Notes: generated by a model from the letters alone, not told the origin. 64,000 bases of DNA from Pseudoxanthomonas sp. 3HH-4 (GCF_006716465.1 NZ_VFPB01000001.1:778983-842982); one strand, 5' to 3'. Shown: positions 8,494 through 17,138, numbered from the stretch's first letter. Program-made: numbers and translations.

Positions 8494-9297
8494 TCAACGG
8501 TGGCGTGGCGGGTCGGCCACGAAGCCGTCCGGGAACGCTCGCGGAGCCTCATTGCGCCAGATGGGGCCGTGGCGACGCGGCAGGACGCCCATCGCAACCA
8601 GGCGGCGATGCTCGTCGTAACGCACTTGGCTCACCTGTTCGGGTTGGCGGGTTGCGCGGTCGAACCCGGTGCGCGAGGTCGGCGCCCACTCGCGTCCGCC
8701 ATGGCCGGTGCCGATGCTCTGCTCCCGGGCGACGCTGTCCGCCGCGATCGCACGCGATGACGATGCCGGTGCCGCAGCCTCTGCTCCACCTCGCTTCTCC
8801 AGCGGGGACCGGGCAATGGGGGGCGGGGCGTACTGCGGATACCGGTAACTGCGGGCTTCCCGGAATGCAGCCACTCCGATCACGCCCACATTCCGGGGCC
8901 GCCCTGTGCGTGCGGCGTAACTGTCACCCAGATCGGTGAACACGAACTGCGCCACGTCGTCCATCGACTTGCGCCAGCCGTTGATCTCGGTGGTTTGCCA
9001 GGGTTCCAGCACATAGCCGGCTTGGGAAGGATGCGCGGTCTGGCCGGTGATCGCATTGATGCCATCCACGGACAGCACGACCAGAACGCGTTCGCCCGTG
9101 GTGTTGGTGAGGCGCACGCTGTAGCGGTGGCCAGGGGTGCCGGCGACCCACGTATCGCCCCGGTGGGGATGCTGGGCAAGCCATTCGCCGGTGTCGCGAT
9201 CGATCACGCCGACATCGACCAACGGGCGGGCGTGGGCGGGTACACAGGCAACCAGCAGGGCCAGGGTTGTCAGGGAAACAAGGATCCGATGCAGCAT
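8494..9297 (-). CDS. Exported protein of unknown function
   Basis: The 267-residue protein has an N-terminal signal (MLHRILVSLTTLALLVACVPAHA). The LVAC could act as a lipobox, or the signal could be cut after AHA. The first half looks like a folded beta-rich domain (VDVGVIDRDTGEW, HRYSVRLTNTTGERVLVVLSVDG). The second half is Pro/Arg/Ala-rich and probably disordered. I recognise no named domain. The start is chosen for the signal peptide and a GGAGAA upstream; the longer frame upstream lacks both. It is convergent with csbD and divergent from trpS. Confidence 0.75.
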   Translation of the reverse strand: MLHRILVSLTTLALLVACVPAHARPLVDVGVIDRDTGEWLAQHPHRGDTWVAGTPGHRYSVRLTNTTGERVLVVLSVDGINAITGQTAHPSQAGYVLEPWQTTEINGWRKSMDDVAQFVFTDLGDSYAARTGRPRNVGVIGVAAFREARSYRYPQYAPPPIARSPLEKRGGAEAAAPASSSRAIAADSVAREQSIGTGHGGREWAPTSRTGFDRATRQPEQVSQVRYDEHRRLVAMGVLPRRHGPIWRNEAPRAFPDGFVADPPRHR

Positions 9298-9490
9298 GTC
9301 CGTTCTCCAGGTGGGGACGATGCTGGAAACGGACCGCCACCGGCAGTGGGGTTGCCGGTAGATGCGGTGTGCCGCCCGGTTAAGCCACGGGCAGGCTGAA
9401 CCACTGCGACCCTGTGTCGCAGGCGCGCTGCCGGCAGTATCCAGCCCCAGCCGGTAAACTGGCTGCTTTCCCGCACTCCCCGCTTCGCTT

Positions 9491-10786
9491 ATGACCACCC
9501 GCGTCCTCACCGGCATCACCACCTCGGGCACGCCCCATCTGGGCAACTACGTCGGCGCCGTGCGCCCCGCCGTGGCCGCCAGCCGTGCCGCGGATACGGA
9601 GAGCTTCTACTTCCTGGCCGACCTGCACAGCCTGATCAAGGCACAGGACCCGGCGCGCACCCAGCGGTCCACGCTGGAGATCGCGGCGACGTGGCTGGCC
9701 TGCGGGCTGGATCCGGACAAGGTGTGGTTCTACCGGCAGAGCGACGTGCCGGAGATCACCGAGCTCACGTGGTTCCTGACTTGCGTTGCAGGCAAGGGCA
9801 TCCTCAACCGTGCGCATGCCTACAAGGCGGCCGTGGACAAGAACAACGCCGAGGGCGAAGACCCGGATGCCGGGGTCAGCGCGGGCCTTTTCATGTATCC
9901 GGTGCTGATGGCAGCCGACATCCTGATCTTCAATGCACATCAGGTGCCGGTGGGCCGCGACCAGATCCAGCATATCGAGATGGCACGCGACTTCGGCCAG
10001 CGCTTCAATCATGTGTACGGCAAAGAGTACTTCACCCTGCCGGAAGCGTTGATCGACGACAACGTGGCCACGCTGCCCGGTCTCGATGGCCGCAAGATGA
10101 GCAAGAGCTACAACAACACCATCCCGCTGTTCGCGCCGCGCGAGGAGCTGAAGAAGCTGGTGTTCTCCATCCTCACCGACTCGCGGGGCCCCGGCGAGCC
10201 GAAGGACACCGAAGGCTCGGCGCTGTTCCAGCTGTACCAGGCCTTTGGCACCGGCGAGGAAGCGCGCGCGTTTGCGCAGCGGTTCGCCGACGGCATCGGC
10301 TGGGGTGATGCGAAGCAACAGCTGTTCGAGCGTATCGACGCGGAGATCGCCCCGCTGCGCGAGAAGTACGAGGCGCTGATGGCACGGCCCGGTGAAATCG
10401 AAGCGATCCTGCGCGATGGTGCCCGTCGCCTGCGCGAGCGGTATGCGACGCCGCTGCTGGCCGAGCTGCGCCATGCGGTGGGCCTGCGCGACCTGTCGCA
10501 ACAGCCGTTGGTGGAGACCAAAGCCGTGGCATCGAAGGCAGCATTGCCGGCGTTCAAGCAGTATCGCGACACCGATGGCCGCTTTTACTTCAAGCTGGCC
10601 GATGCCGACGGCAACGTGCTGGTGCAGAGCAACGGCTTCGATTCGCCGAAGGATGCCGGCAAGCTGATCGGTGTGCTGAAGCGGGCCGAGCAGGCCGACG
10701 CGATGGAGACGCCGGAGATCGTGCTGCAGGTGCCGGCAGCGGACGTGCTGGCGGCGCTTGCCGCGCTGCGCGCGGCGGAGGCCTGA
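9491..10786 (+). CDS. trpS: Tryptophanyl-tRNA synthetase
   Basis: The enzyme charges tRNA-Trp. The class I signatures are present: a HIGH-like TSGTPHLGNY at residues 11-20 and KMSKS at 202-206. At 431 residues it is roughly 100 longer than the E. coli enzyme. The extra C-terminal part includes about residues 352-395 (YRDTDGRFYFKLADADG... VLVQSNGFDS), which resembles the small beta-sheet DUF1508 (YegP) fold. Long TrpS forms of this kind occur in Xanthomonadaceae. A small membrane-protein gene follows four bases after the stop. Confidence 0.96.
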   Translation: MTTRVLTGITTSGTPHLGNYVGAVRPAVAASRAADTESFYFLADLHSLIKAQDPARTQRSTLEIAATWLACGLDPDKVWFYRQSDVPEITELTWFLTCVAGKGILNRAHAYKAAVDKNNAEGEDPDAGVSAGLFMYPVLMAADILIFNAHQVPVGRDQIQHIEMARDFGQRFNHVYGKEYFTLPEALIDDNVATLPGLDGRKMSKSYNNTIPLFAPREELKKLVFSILTDSRGPGEPKDTEGSALFQLYQAFGTGEEARAFAQRFADGIGWGDAKQQLFERIDAEIAPLREKYEALMARPGEIEAILRDGARRLRERYATPLLAELRHAVGLRDLSQQPLVETKAVASKAALPAFKQYRDTDGRFYFKLADADGNVLVQSNGFDSPKDAGKLIGVLKRAEQADAMETPEIVLQVPAADVLAALAALRAAEA

Positions 10787-10790
10787 GTCC

Positions 10791-11090
10791 ATGCCGTATC
10801 TTGCGGTGATCCTGTTCCTGCCCTGGTTCCTGCTGCTGGGCTCGCTGTACTGGTTGTTTCCGCGCCAGCCGCGAAATGCGCGCCGCAAGGGCTTCGATCT
10901 CGCGGTATTGGCGGTGGCGTTCGTGTTGAGCTTCATCGGCATGCAATGGGGATACGCGTTGGGTGCCGCTGATGTCGGCACCGGCGCTATCTGGAAGCAG
11001 GTGCTGGCCACGCTGGTGGCCTACGGCGCATTCCTGTTCGTGCTGACGCTGGCGGTACCGCTGCGCGGCTGGTGGTTGTCGCGCGGCTGA
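10791..11090 (+). CDS. Small membrane protein of unknown function
   Basis: This 99-residue protein consists mainly of three hydrophobic segments (about 5-24, 37-57 and 70-90) separated by short basic loops (RQPRNARRKG). No named family is recognised. It starts four bases after the trpS stop and is likely co-transcribed with it. Confidence 0.75.
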   Translation: MPYLAVILFLPWFLLLGSLYWLFPRQPRNARRKGFDLAVLAVAFVLSFIGMQWGYALGAADVGTGAIWKQVLATLVAYGAFLFVLTLAVPLRGWWLSRG

Positions 11091-11184
11091 GCCGTCCGCG
11101 GACGGGTCGTTCCACCAAAGGCGGGTCGTGCAGACACGAGGCGGGGACTAGAATCGGATCATCCGTTCCCAAACAGGCCCGCGG

Positions 11185-12114
11185 ATGAGCCTCCACGGCA
11201 TCCACACCATCGACACCGCGTTCCAGCGCGACCACTTCGACGCCGCCTACCTGATCGTCGAGGAAGGGCGTGGCGCCTTCATCGACTGCGGCACCAACCA
11301 CTCCGTTCCGCACCTGCTGGCGGCTGTGCAGCAGGCGGGCATCACGCCCGCGGACATCGACCTGCTCATCGTCACCCACGTGCACCTGGACCATGCGGGC
11401 GGGGCCGGCTTGCTGATGCAGCAGCTGCCGAACGCCACCCTGGTCGCGCATCCGCGCGCCGCGCCGCACCTCATCGATCCGGAAAAGCTCATCGCCGGCG
11501 CCACCGCCGTCTATGGCGAAGAGGAAATGCAGCGCAGCTACGGCACCCTCCAACCCGTGCCGGAGGCGCGCGTGCGAGTGGTGGAGGACGGCGAGATGGT
11601 GATGCTGGCGGGTCGCACGCTGGAGTTCATCGATACGCCGGGCCACGCGCGCCACCATCACTGCATTTGGGACGCGCGCAGCCGCAGCTGGTTCACCGGG
11701 GACACGTTCGGGCTTTCGTATCGCGAGCTGGACGGGCCGCAGGGTGCCTTCATCCTGCCCACGACCACACCGGTGCAGTTCGAACCCGCGGCGCTGAAGG
11801 CCAGCATTGCGCGCATGGTCGATCGTGCGCCCGAAGTCATGTACCTGACCCATTACGGGCCCGTGTCCGACGTACCGCGCCTGGCGCAGTCGCTGTACGA
11901 ACAGATCGATGCGATGGTGGCCATCGCCGACGCCTGTGACGGGCGTGCGGATCGTCATCGCTGCATCGCCGCCGCATTGTCGGCGTTGTACCTCGAGCGC
12001 GCCCATGCCCAACAGGTGCCGCTGGCAGACGAGGACGTACTGCGCCTGCTTGCGATGGACATCGAACTCAATGCGCAGGGCTTGGGCGTGTGGCTGGATC
12101 GTGGGCGGCCGTGA
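11185..12114 (+). CDS. Metallo-beta-lactamase-fold hydrolase
   Basis: The 309-residue protein carries the binuclear zinc signature VTHVHLDHAGG (His65, His67, Asp69, His70). Later ligands are in GHARHHH, FTGDTF and LTHYGP. The family covers glyoxalase II-like, lactonase and other hydrolases. The N-terminal pattern and the C-terminal helical extension (about 230-309) do not identify a substrate. A quorum-quenching lactonase is possible but cannot be shown. A TAGAATCGG -10-like motif about 25 bases upstream suggests its own promoter. Confidence 0.85.
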   Translation: MSLHGIHTIDTAFQRDHFDAAYLIVEEGRGAFIDCGTNHSVPHLLAAVQQAGITPADIDLLIVTHVHLDHAGGAGLLMQQLPNATLVAHPRAAPHLIDPEKLIAGATAVYGEEEMQRSYGTLQPVPEARVRVVEDGEMVMLAGRTLEFIDTPGHARHHHCIWDARSRSWFTGDTFGLSYRELDGPQGAFILPTTTPVQFEPAALKASIARMVDRAPEVMYLTHYGPVSDVPRLAQSLYEQIDAMVAIADACDGRADRHRCIAAALSALYLERAHAQQVPLADEDVLRLLAMDIELNAQGLGVWLDRGRP

Positions 12115-12133
12115 GGTGCTGCGTCTACCTGGA

Positions 12134-12257
12134 GAAGCGACGTAAGTCGCGACCGGAAGGAAAGGTGGCCTTGGCCTTTACGAAAGGCGCCGCGTCTTGC
12201 GCATCTTGCCAACCGTGTTCGCAGGGCGTGCGGTCGCGACTTACGTCGCTCCTACAG
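12134..12257. repeat. Palindromic repeat pair (GTCGCGAC..GTCGCTCC family)
   Basis: Two arms, at 12134-12154 and 12232-12257, are inverted copies sharing the core GAAGCGACGTAAGTCGCGACC (with one difference in the flank), separated by about 77 bases. Related arms occur at 16392-16463, 18139-18162, 39484-39552 and 41920-42027. It fills the gap between the MBL-fold gene and the peptidase gene. Confidence 0.85.
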
Positions 12258-12301
12258 CGATCCTTTAGACTCGGGGCGCTGATCGAATGAGGTGGAGTTC
12301 C

Positions 12302-13948
12302 ATGAAACGCGCCGTTCCTTTTCTGCTCCTGCCGCTGGGCTTCCTTCCCGCCTTCGCCGCCGACATCCCCGGCGGAGGCATCAACCCCGACAATCTGTCG
12401 CGGCATGTGCGCGTGCTGGCATCGGACGAATTCGAGGGCCGGGCACCGGCGACTGCCGGTGAAGAGAAGACGATCGCCTACGTGGTGGACGAGCTGAAGA
12501 AGGCCGGCGCTCAGCCCGGTGGCGAACGGGGCACCTGGACCCAGGACGTGCCGCTGGTGCGTGCGCAGGTGGAGGGCGCGGTGACCGCATCGCTGCGCAT
12601 CGGTGGCGAGACTCAAACGCTGACCAACGGCGATGACGTGGTGCTGCAGAGCCTGAGCCCGGTCGATCGTGTCGCGCTGGTGGACGCGCCCCTGGTCTTC
12701 GTCGGCTATGGCATCACTGCGCCCGAACGCGGTTGGAACGATTACAAGGGCGCCGACCTGAAAGGCAAGGTCGCCGTGGTGCTGGTCAACGATCCGGATT
12801 TCGAGACCGAAGCGCCAGGCGCGTTCGACGGGCGTGCCGTGACCTACTACGGACGCTGGACCTACAAGTACGAGGAGCTCGCGCGCCAGGGTGCCGCGGG
12901 CGTGCTGATCGTCCACGAGACCGCGCCGGCCGCCTACGGGTGGGCGACGGTGCGCGCCTCGGGGCTGTCGCCGGTGTTCGACATCCCGCGCCCCGACGCG
13001 GCGACGTACCACACGCTGCTGCGGGGCTGGATGCAGCGTGACCTGGCCGTGTCGCTGTTCAAGCGCGCGGGGCTGGATTTCGATGCAGAGAAGCGGCGCG
13101 CGCAGACGGCCGCGTTCGCGCCCGTCGCGCTCGGTGACGCCACGTTGTCCGCGGCGTTCGGGGTGAAGCGGGACCAGGTGGTGACCCGCAACGTCATCGG
13201 CAGACTGCAGGGCGCGCAGCGTCCGGACGAGACTGTCATCTACTCAGCGCATTGGGATGCCTTCGGCGTCGGCGAGCCCGACGCGTCAGGCGATGCGATC
13301 CGCCACGGCGCCATCGACAATGCCACGGGGGTGGCGGCCGTGATCGAACTGGCGCGCGTGTTCGCCGCCGGCCCGCGTCCGCAGCGCAGCCTGCTGTTCA
13401 TGGCGTTGACGGCGGAGGAAAAGGGCCTGCAAGGCGCGATGTTCTATGCGGCCAACCCGGTGGCGTCGCTGGAGAAGACCGCCGCCGTGCTCAATATCGA
13501 AATGCTCAGCCCCGACGGTCCGAATCGCGACATCGCCTCCTGGGGCAACGGGCGCGTTTCACTGGAAGACGATCTGAAACGTGTGGCCGAGGCGCACGGG
13601 CGCAGCTACTCGCCGGACCCGAGCCTCGAAGCGGGCTTCTTCTACCGCGCCGACCACTTCGCTTTCGCCCGCGCGGGCGTGCCGGCGATCACCATCGGCG
13701 CCGGACTGGATCGCGTGGAGGGTGGTGTTCCCCGTGGCAAGGCGCTGCGCGATGCGTATTTCGCCAAGTGCTACCACCAGCCCTGCGATGCATGGACCTC
13801 GAACTGGGATGCGGTGGGGCAGGCGCAGGATGTCGAGCTGCTGTACGCGATGGGGCGCGGGATCGCCGACGGCGAAGGGTGGCCCCACTGGCGGGAGGGT
13901 TCAGAGTTCAAGGCCACGCGCGAACGTTCGGAGACTGAACGCAAATAG
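12302..13948 (+). CDS. Secreted M28-family metallopeptidase with PA domain
   Basis: The 548-residue protein has a signal peptide (cut expected after AFA, about residue 19) and a protease-associated domain inserted around 110-260. The M28 zinc aminopeptidase core is C-terminal. Likely metal and catalytic residues lie in SAHWDAFG, GAIDNATG, TAEEKG and YRADHFAF. Family members are exported di-zinc aminopeptidases acting on oligopeptides. The start is preferred to one 15 bases upstream because it leads straight into the signal peptide. Confidence 0.92.
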   Translation: MKRAVPFLLLPLGFLPAFAADIPGGGINPDNLSRHVRVLASDEFEGRAPATAGEEKTIAYVVDELKKAGAQPGGERGTWTQDVPLVRAQVEGAVTASLRIGGETQTLTNGDDVVLQSLSPVDRVALVDAPLVFVGYGITAPERGWNDYKGADLKGKVAVVLVNDPDFETEAPGAFDGRAVTYYGRWTYKYEELARQGAAGVLIVHETAPAAYGWATVRASGLSPVFDIPRPDAATYHTLLRGWMQRDLAVSLFKRAGLDFDAEKRRAQTAAFAPVALGDATLSAAFGVKRDQVVTRNVIGRLQGAQRPDETVIYSAHWDAFGVGEPDASGDAIRHGAIDNATGVAAVIELARVFAAGPRPQRSLLFMALTAEEKGLQGAMFYAANPVASLEKTAAVLNIEMLSPDGPNRDIASWGNGRVSLEDDLKRVAEAHGRSYSPDPSLEAGFFYRADHFAFARAGVPAITIGAGLDRVEGGVPRGKALRDAYFAKCYHQPCDAWTSNWDAVGQAQDVELLYAMGRGIADGEGWPHWREGSEFKATRERSETERK

Positions 13949-14023
13949 CGGCGCCCGCGCACGTTGCACGGGGCGGGTGGCGCGGTATGCTCCGTGTCCT
14001 TTCCGCGCCGCCCCGAGCACCCG

Positions 14024-14458
14024 ATGGTCTCACTGCATGCGCTGGTCTACCGGAGCCAGGCCACGCGCCCGTTGGAGACCACCGATCTCGATGCCTTGCT
14101 GCTCGATGCGCGCGTCAACAACCAGTTGGCCAACGTCACCGGCACCCTGATCTACGGCGGGCAACGCTTTGTGCAGTACCTGGAAGGCGCCCGCGCCGAT
14201 GTCGAGCAGATCTACGCGCGGATTAGCCGTGCGCGGCAGCATCGCGAACTGGAGATCCTCGAGCAGGGCAGCCTTGATGCGCGTCGCCTGCAGCGCTGGC
14301 ACATGGGGTTTGCGGAAGCGCCACAGAGCCTGGTCCAGCAGCTCAGCCAAGCGCAATGGCAGCGCGACCTGCCATGGCTGGAAGACGAGATTGCATCGTC
14401 TCCCGGCCTGAAGCACCTGCTGTCCTTCTGGAACGACCAGGTTGCCCTGGTGCGGTGA
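14024..14458 (+). CDS. BLUF-domain blue-light photoreceptor
   Basis: The protein is essentially one BLUF domain (144 residues). It has the flavin-coupled Tyr9 (HALVYRS), Asn32/33, Gln51 in FVQYLEG, and the Trp92-Met94 pair (RWHMGF). These are the residues that rearrange on blue-light absorption in AppA and YcgF-type proteins. No output domain is attached, so it should work as a short BLUF protein through protein contacts. The gene stands alone between the peptidase and the convergent VOC genes. Confidence 0.92.
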   Translation: MVSLHALVYRSQATRPLETTDLDALLLDARVNNQLANVTGTLIYGGQRFVQYLEGARADVEQIYARISRARQHRELEILEQGSLDARRLQRWHMGFAEAPQSLVQQLSQAQWQRDLPWLEDEIASSPGLKHLLSFWNDQVALVR

Positions 14459-14468
14459 CCTGCTGCCC

Positions 14469-14855
14469 TCATGGCCAGCGGTTCGGCGCGCCGCGCGTGC
14501 TGCCTTCGTCCATCGGCACCACGCAGAAGCGGTGGCCGGTGGGTGCTTCCATCACCCACCAGCGGTTGCGCACGTGCTGCACGCGTTTCGCACCCAGCGT
14601 TTCCAGTCGCGCGACTTCGGCGTCGATGTCGTCGGTCTCGATATCCAGGTGCACACGGGCTTGGTGTTTCACCTTCTGCACTTCGATGTGCAGGCCACCG
14701 GGACCGGGTTCGAACTTGTCGTAGATGCCCAGGTCGCCATCATCGGGATGGGTGACTTCCAGTCCCAGCGCCGAACTCCAGAATGCGGATGCGGCGTGCA
14801 GGTCGTCGACCTGGCTGTCGATGATGAAACCGGCGAGACGGCTGCGGTGTGCCAT
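14469..14855 (-). CDS. VOC-family (glyoxalase/dioxygenase fold) protein, copy 1
   Basis: A 128-residue single-module vicinal-oxygen-chelate protein, recognisable from LAGFIID, FWSSALGLEV and GGLHIEVQKV followed by ARVHLDIETDDIDAEV. Many such proteins are bleomycin-resistance-like or of unknown substrate. It is a close tandem paralogue of the next gene, sharing long stretches including WWVMEAPTGHRFCVV. The MAHRSR start aligns with MTHRSR of the paralogue. Confidence 0.88.
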   Translation of the reverse strand: MAHRSRLAGFIIDSQVDDLHAASAFWSSALGLEVTHPDDGDLGIYDKFEPGPGGLHIEVQKVKHQARVHLDIETDDIDAEVARLETLGAKRVQHVRNRWWVMEAPTGHRFCVVPMDEGSTRGAPNRWP

Positions 14856-14869
14856 GGTGGTGCGCTCCT

Positions 14870-15253
14870 TCAGTCCCAGGTGTTCGGTTCGGAAGCGCCG
14901 GCGCGGTCGCGCAGGCGGACGACGCAGAAGCGGTGCCCGGTCGGTGCTTCCATCACCCACCAGCGTTTGACGAAGCCGATGCGTTTGGCGCCGAGTGCTT
15001 CGAGACGGTCCGCTTCGGCATCGATGTCGTCGCTCTCGATGTCCAGGTGCACACGCGACGCGTGATCCACGCGCTGCACTTCCACGTGCAGGCCACCGGG
15101 CGCCTCGCCGAGTTCGGCGTAGCGCGCCTGGCCCTCTTCGTAGGTTTCCGTGACCGGGAGCCCGAGCGCGCAGCTCCAGAACGTGGTGGCAGCATCATGG
15201 TCGCCACCCTGGCAATCGATGATGAAACCGGCGAGGCGACTGCGATGGGTCAT
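14870..15253 (-). CDS. VOC-family protein, copy 2
   Basis: The 127-residue paralogue of the downstream gene begins MTHRSRLAGFIIDCQ and keeps VHLDIESDDIDAEADRL and WWVMEAPTGHRFCVV. The two genes are 14 bases apart and likely one transcript. Both look intact, so the duplication is old enough to diverge but still under selection. Substrate unknown. Confidence 0.88.
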   Translation of the reverse strand: MTHRSRLAGFIIDCQGGDHDAATTFWSCALGLPVTETYEEGQARYAELGEAPGGLHVEVQRVDHASRVHLDIESDDIDAEADRLEALGAKRIGFVKRWWVMEAPTGHRFCVVRLRDRAGASEPNTWD

Positions 15254-15399
15254 GGCGACTCCTGCGGTGGTATGACGGCGGCATCCTGCCAGACTCCGCG
15301 GTCAGGGGTCGTCCGCAGGCGCTGGAACCGGAGCGTAGAGATGTGAGGGAGGAAGTGCGAGCCTTCCTGCCGGTCGGTCCTCCGCCCTCATTCCTGCCT

Positions 15400-16773
15400 T
15401 CAGTGCGGCAGGGCCAGGTCGTCGATCAGCGCCTTCAGAAAGCGTGCCGCTTCGCCACCGGTGCAGGCGCGATGGTCGAACGTCACCGACAGCGGGATGA
15501 CCTTGTGCGATTCGAAACCGCCCATCACGGGGGTGACCTGGTGGCGAGCGCGGCCCGCGGCGACGATGGCAACGCACGGCGGCACCACCACCGGCGTGGC
15601 GTAGCGGCCGGCGAACATGCCGAAGTTGCTCAGCGAGATCGTGTAACCGGTGAGTTCCGACGGCGGGATGCTGCGGTCTTCCACCTGCGCGCGCAGGCGG
15701 TTGATGCTCTCGCGCACGCCGCCGGCCTCCAGCAGGTCCGCATTGCGCAGCGCGGGGACGAACAGGCCGTCATCGGTGTCCACGGCGATGCCGATGTCCA
15801 CGTGCGGATGCAGCGTGCGGGTAAGCTTGTCGCCATCGAACCACGCGTTCATCGCCGGCACCGTCTTGCAGGCGTGCACGATGGCGCGGACGAGGCGGCC
15901 GGTCATATCGTTGCCGGGTGTCCAGGCGTGAATGTCGGCGTCGTCGCTCAGCGTGGTCGGCACGACCTTGGCATGTGCATCGGCCATCACGCGTGCCATG
16001 TTCCGGCGCACGCCCTTGAGCTGTTCGGGCTGGCCGCTGACGGACACGCCCGGCGGCTGGGTGCGCATCGGCTTGCCGGTGGCGGACAGTGCGGTACGCT
16101 GCGGGTTCGCGACCGGTGCCGCCGCGGCGACCGGCGCGGTGGTGCGTGCGGGTGCGGCGGTCGTGGTGCCGCGCGCGGACCCGTCTGCAGCGGCCTGTTT
16201 CACGTCCTGCATCGTCACTGCGCCATCGGCGCCGCTGGCGCGCACGCGCGACAGATCCACGCCCAGCTTCTTCGCCATCGCGCGCACGGCCGGCATGGCC
16301 TTGACGCCGCCGACGGCGATCGCCTGTTCGGTGTGCACCGCATTGGACGACTGCATGGCACCGACCACGGTGCCGGCGTCGGCATCGGCCTCCGTGGGAG
16401 CGACGTCAGTCGCGATAGAGGCTGAATCGGGTGTTGGGTTCGCGACTGACGTCGCTCCCACGGCAACGGATTTCGGCGGACCGTGGTGATGGCCGGTGTC
16501 CTGGCCTTCCGCGCGCTGCGGCAGGCTGACGTCGGGCTCGAACACGGCCAGCATGCTGCCGGTGACGACGACATCACCCGCGGCACCGGCCAGCTTCACC
16601 ACCTTGCCGGATACCGGGGACGGTACTTCGACCACGGCCTTCGCGGTCTCCATCGACACCAGCGGTTCGTCCAGGCGGATCACGTCGCCTTCCTTGACGA
16701 ACCACTCGACGATGGTCGCGTCCGGGAGGCCTTCGCCCAGGTCGGGAAGGTGGAAGGTCTTGCTCTCGCTCAT
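15400..16773 (-). CDS. 2-oxoacid dehydrogenase E2 (dihydrolipoyl acyltransferase)
   Basis: The 457-residue E2 has one lipoyl domain (about 5-80, lipoylated Lys45 in METAKA). A peripheral-subunit-binding domain covers about 157-193 (AVRAMAKKLGVDLSRV), and the catalytic core is about 240-457. The catalytic His434 is present in FDHRACTGG; the usual DG after it is TGG here. The linker at about 104-128 is encoded by a 72-base palindromic repeat read in frame (VGATSVANPTPDSASIATDV). It overlaps the upstream SH3 gene by ATGA and is the last gene of the E1alpha-E1beta-SH3-E2 operon. The architecture matches pyruvate or branched-chain complexes; substrate is not decided. Confidence 0.92.
   Translation of the reverse strand: MSESKTFHLPDLGEGLPDATIVEWFVKEGDVIRLDEPLVSMETAKAVVEVPSPVSGKVVKLAGAAGDVVVTGSMLAVFEPDVSLPQRAEGQDTGHHHGPPKSVAVGATSVANPTPDSASIATDVAPTEADADAGTVVGAMQSSNAVHTEQAIAVGGVKAMPAVRAMAKKLGVDLSRVRASGADGAVTMQDVKQAAADGSARGTTTAAPARTTAPVAAAAPVANPQRTALSATGKPMRTQPPGVSVSGQPEQLKGVRRNMARVMADAHAKVVPTTLSDDADIHAWTPGNDMTGRLVRAIVHACKTVPAMNAWFDGDKLTRTLHPHVDIGIAVDTDDGLFVPALRNADLLEAGGVRESINRLRAQVEDRSIPPSELTGYTISLSNFGMFAGRYATPVVVPPCVAIVAAGRARHQVTPVMGGFESHKVIPLSVTFDHRACTGGEAARFLKALIDDLALPH
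16392..16463. repeat. Palindromic repeat inside the E2 coding region
   Basis: Perfect 24-base inverted arms (16392-16415 and 16440-16463) enclose a 24-base centre. The total of 72 bases is a multiple of three, so it is translated without a frameshift as part of the E2 linker. It belongs to the family with core GGGAGCGACGTCAGTCGCGA. Confidence 0.9.
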
Positions 16774-17138
16774 GCGGATATCTCGTTGGAAGTCGTTTCG
16801 TTGATCGGTTGCAGATCGCGCGCCGGCACCCAGCCGCTGCGGCCGTCCGTGTGCGTGCACCACCACCAGTCACCCAGTTCGTGCAGCAGGGCGACGGTGT
16901 CGCCGGCCCGCACGTCGAGTTCCTGCGCGGAATAGTCGTGCAATGCGACAGCGTGACCGTCGTCGCGCGGCTGCAGCCAGTCCACCGGCGCCCAGCCGGC
17001 ATTGCCGTCGGCGGTGGTGGTCCAGGCGAAGGCCGGCCACTCGGTGTCGCGTGCGCCGAGCGCGACCACGTCGCCGCGCGCGAACCGGATCGGGTTCGCG
17101 TACTGCGTGCGGTAGTCGCGGACGGCGCGGGCGTGCAT
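16770..17138 (-). CDS. Tandem SH3-like domain protein within the dehydrogenase operon
   Basis: This 122-residue protein is two SH3-like modules (about 1-58 and 60-115). The second is strikingly like eukaryotic SH3: AVALHDYSAQELDVRAGD recalls the ALYDY motif, followed by ELGDWWWC, GRSGWVPARDL. No signal peptide is visible, so it is probably cytosolic. It overlaps the E1beta stop by one base (TGATG) and the E2 start by four, so it is translationally coupled to both enzymes. A structural or assembly role in the complex is inferred from this placement alone. Confidence 0.85.
   Translation of the reverse strand: MHARAVRDYRTQYANPIRFARGDVVALGARDTEWPAFAWTTTADGNAGWAPVDWLQPRDDGHAVALHDYSAQELDVRAGDTVALLHELGDWWWCTHTDGRSGWVPARDLQPINETTSNEISA

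Noticed and set aside
14469-15253. Whether one of the tandem VOC genes is a pseudogene
   Set aside because: Both frames are intact, of normal length and keep the shared motifs, so neither shows decay.
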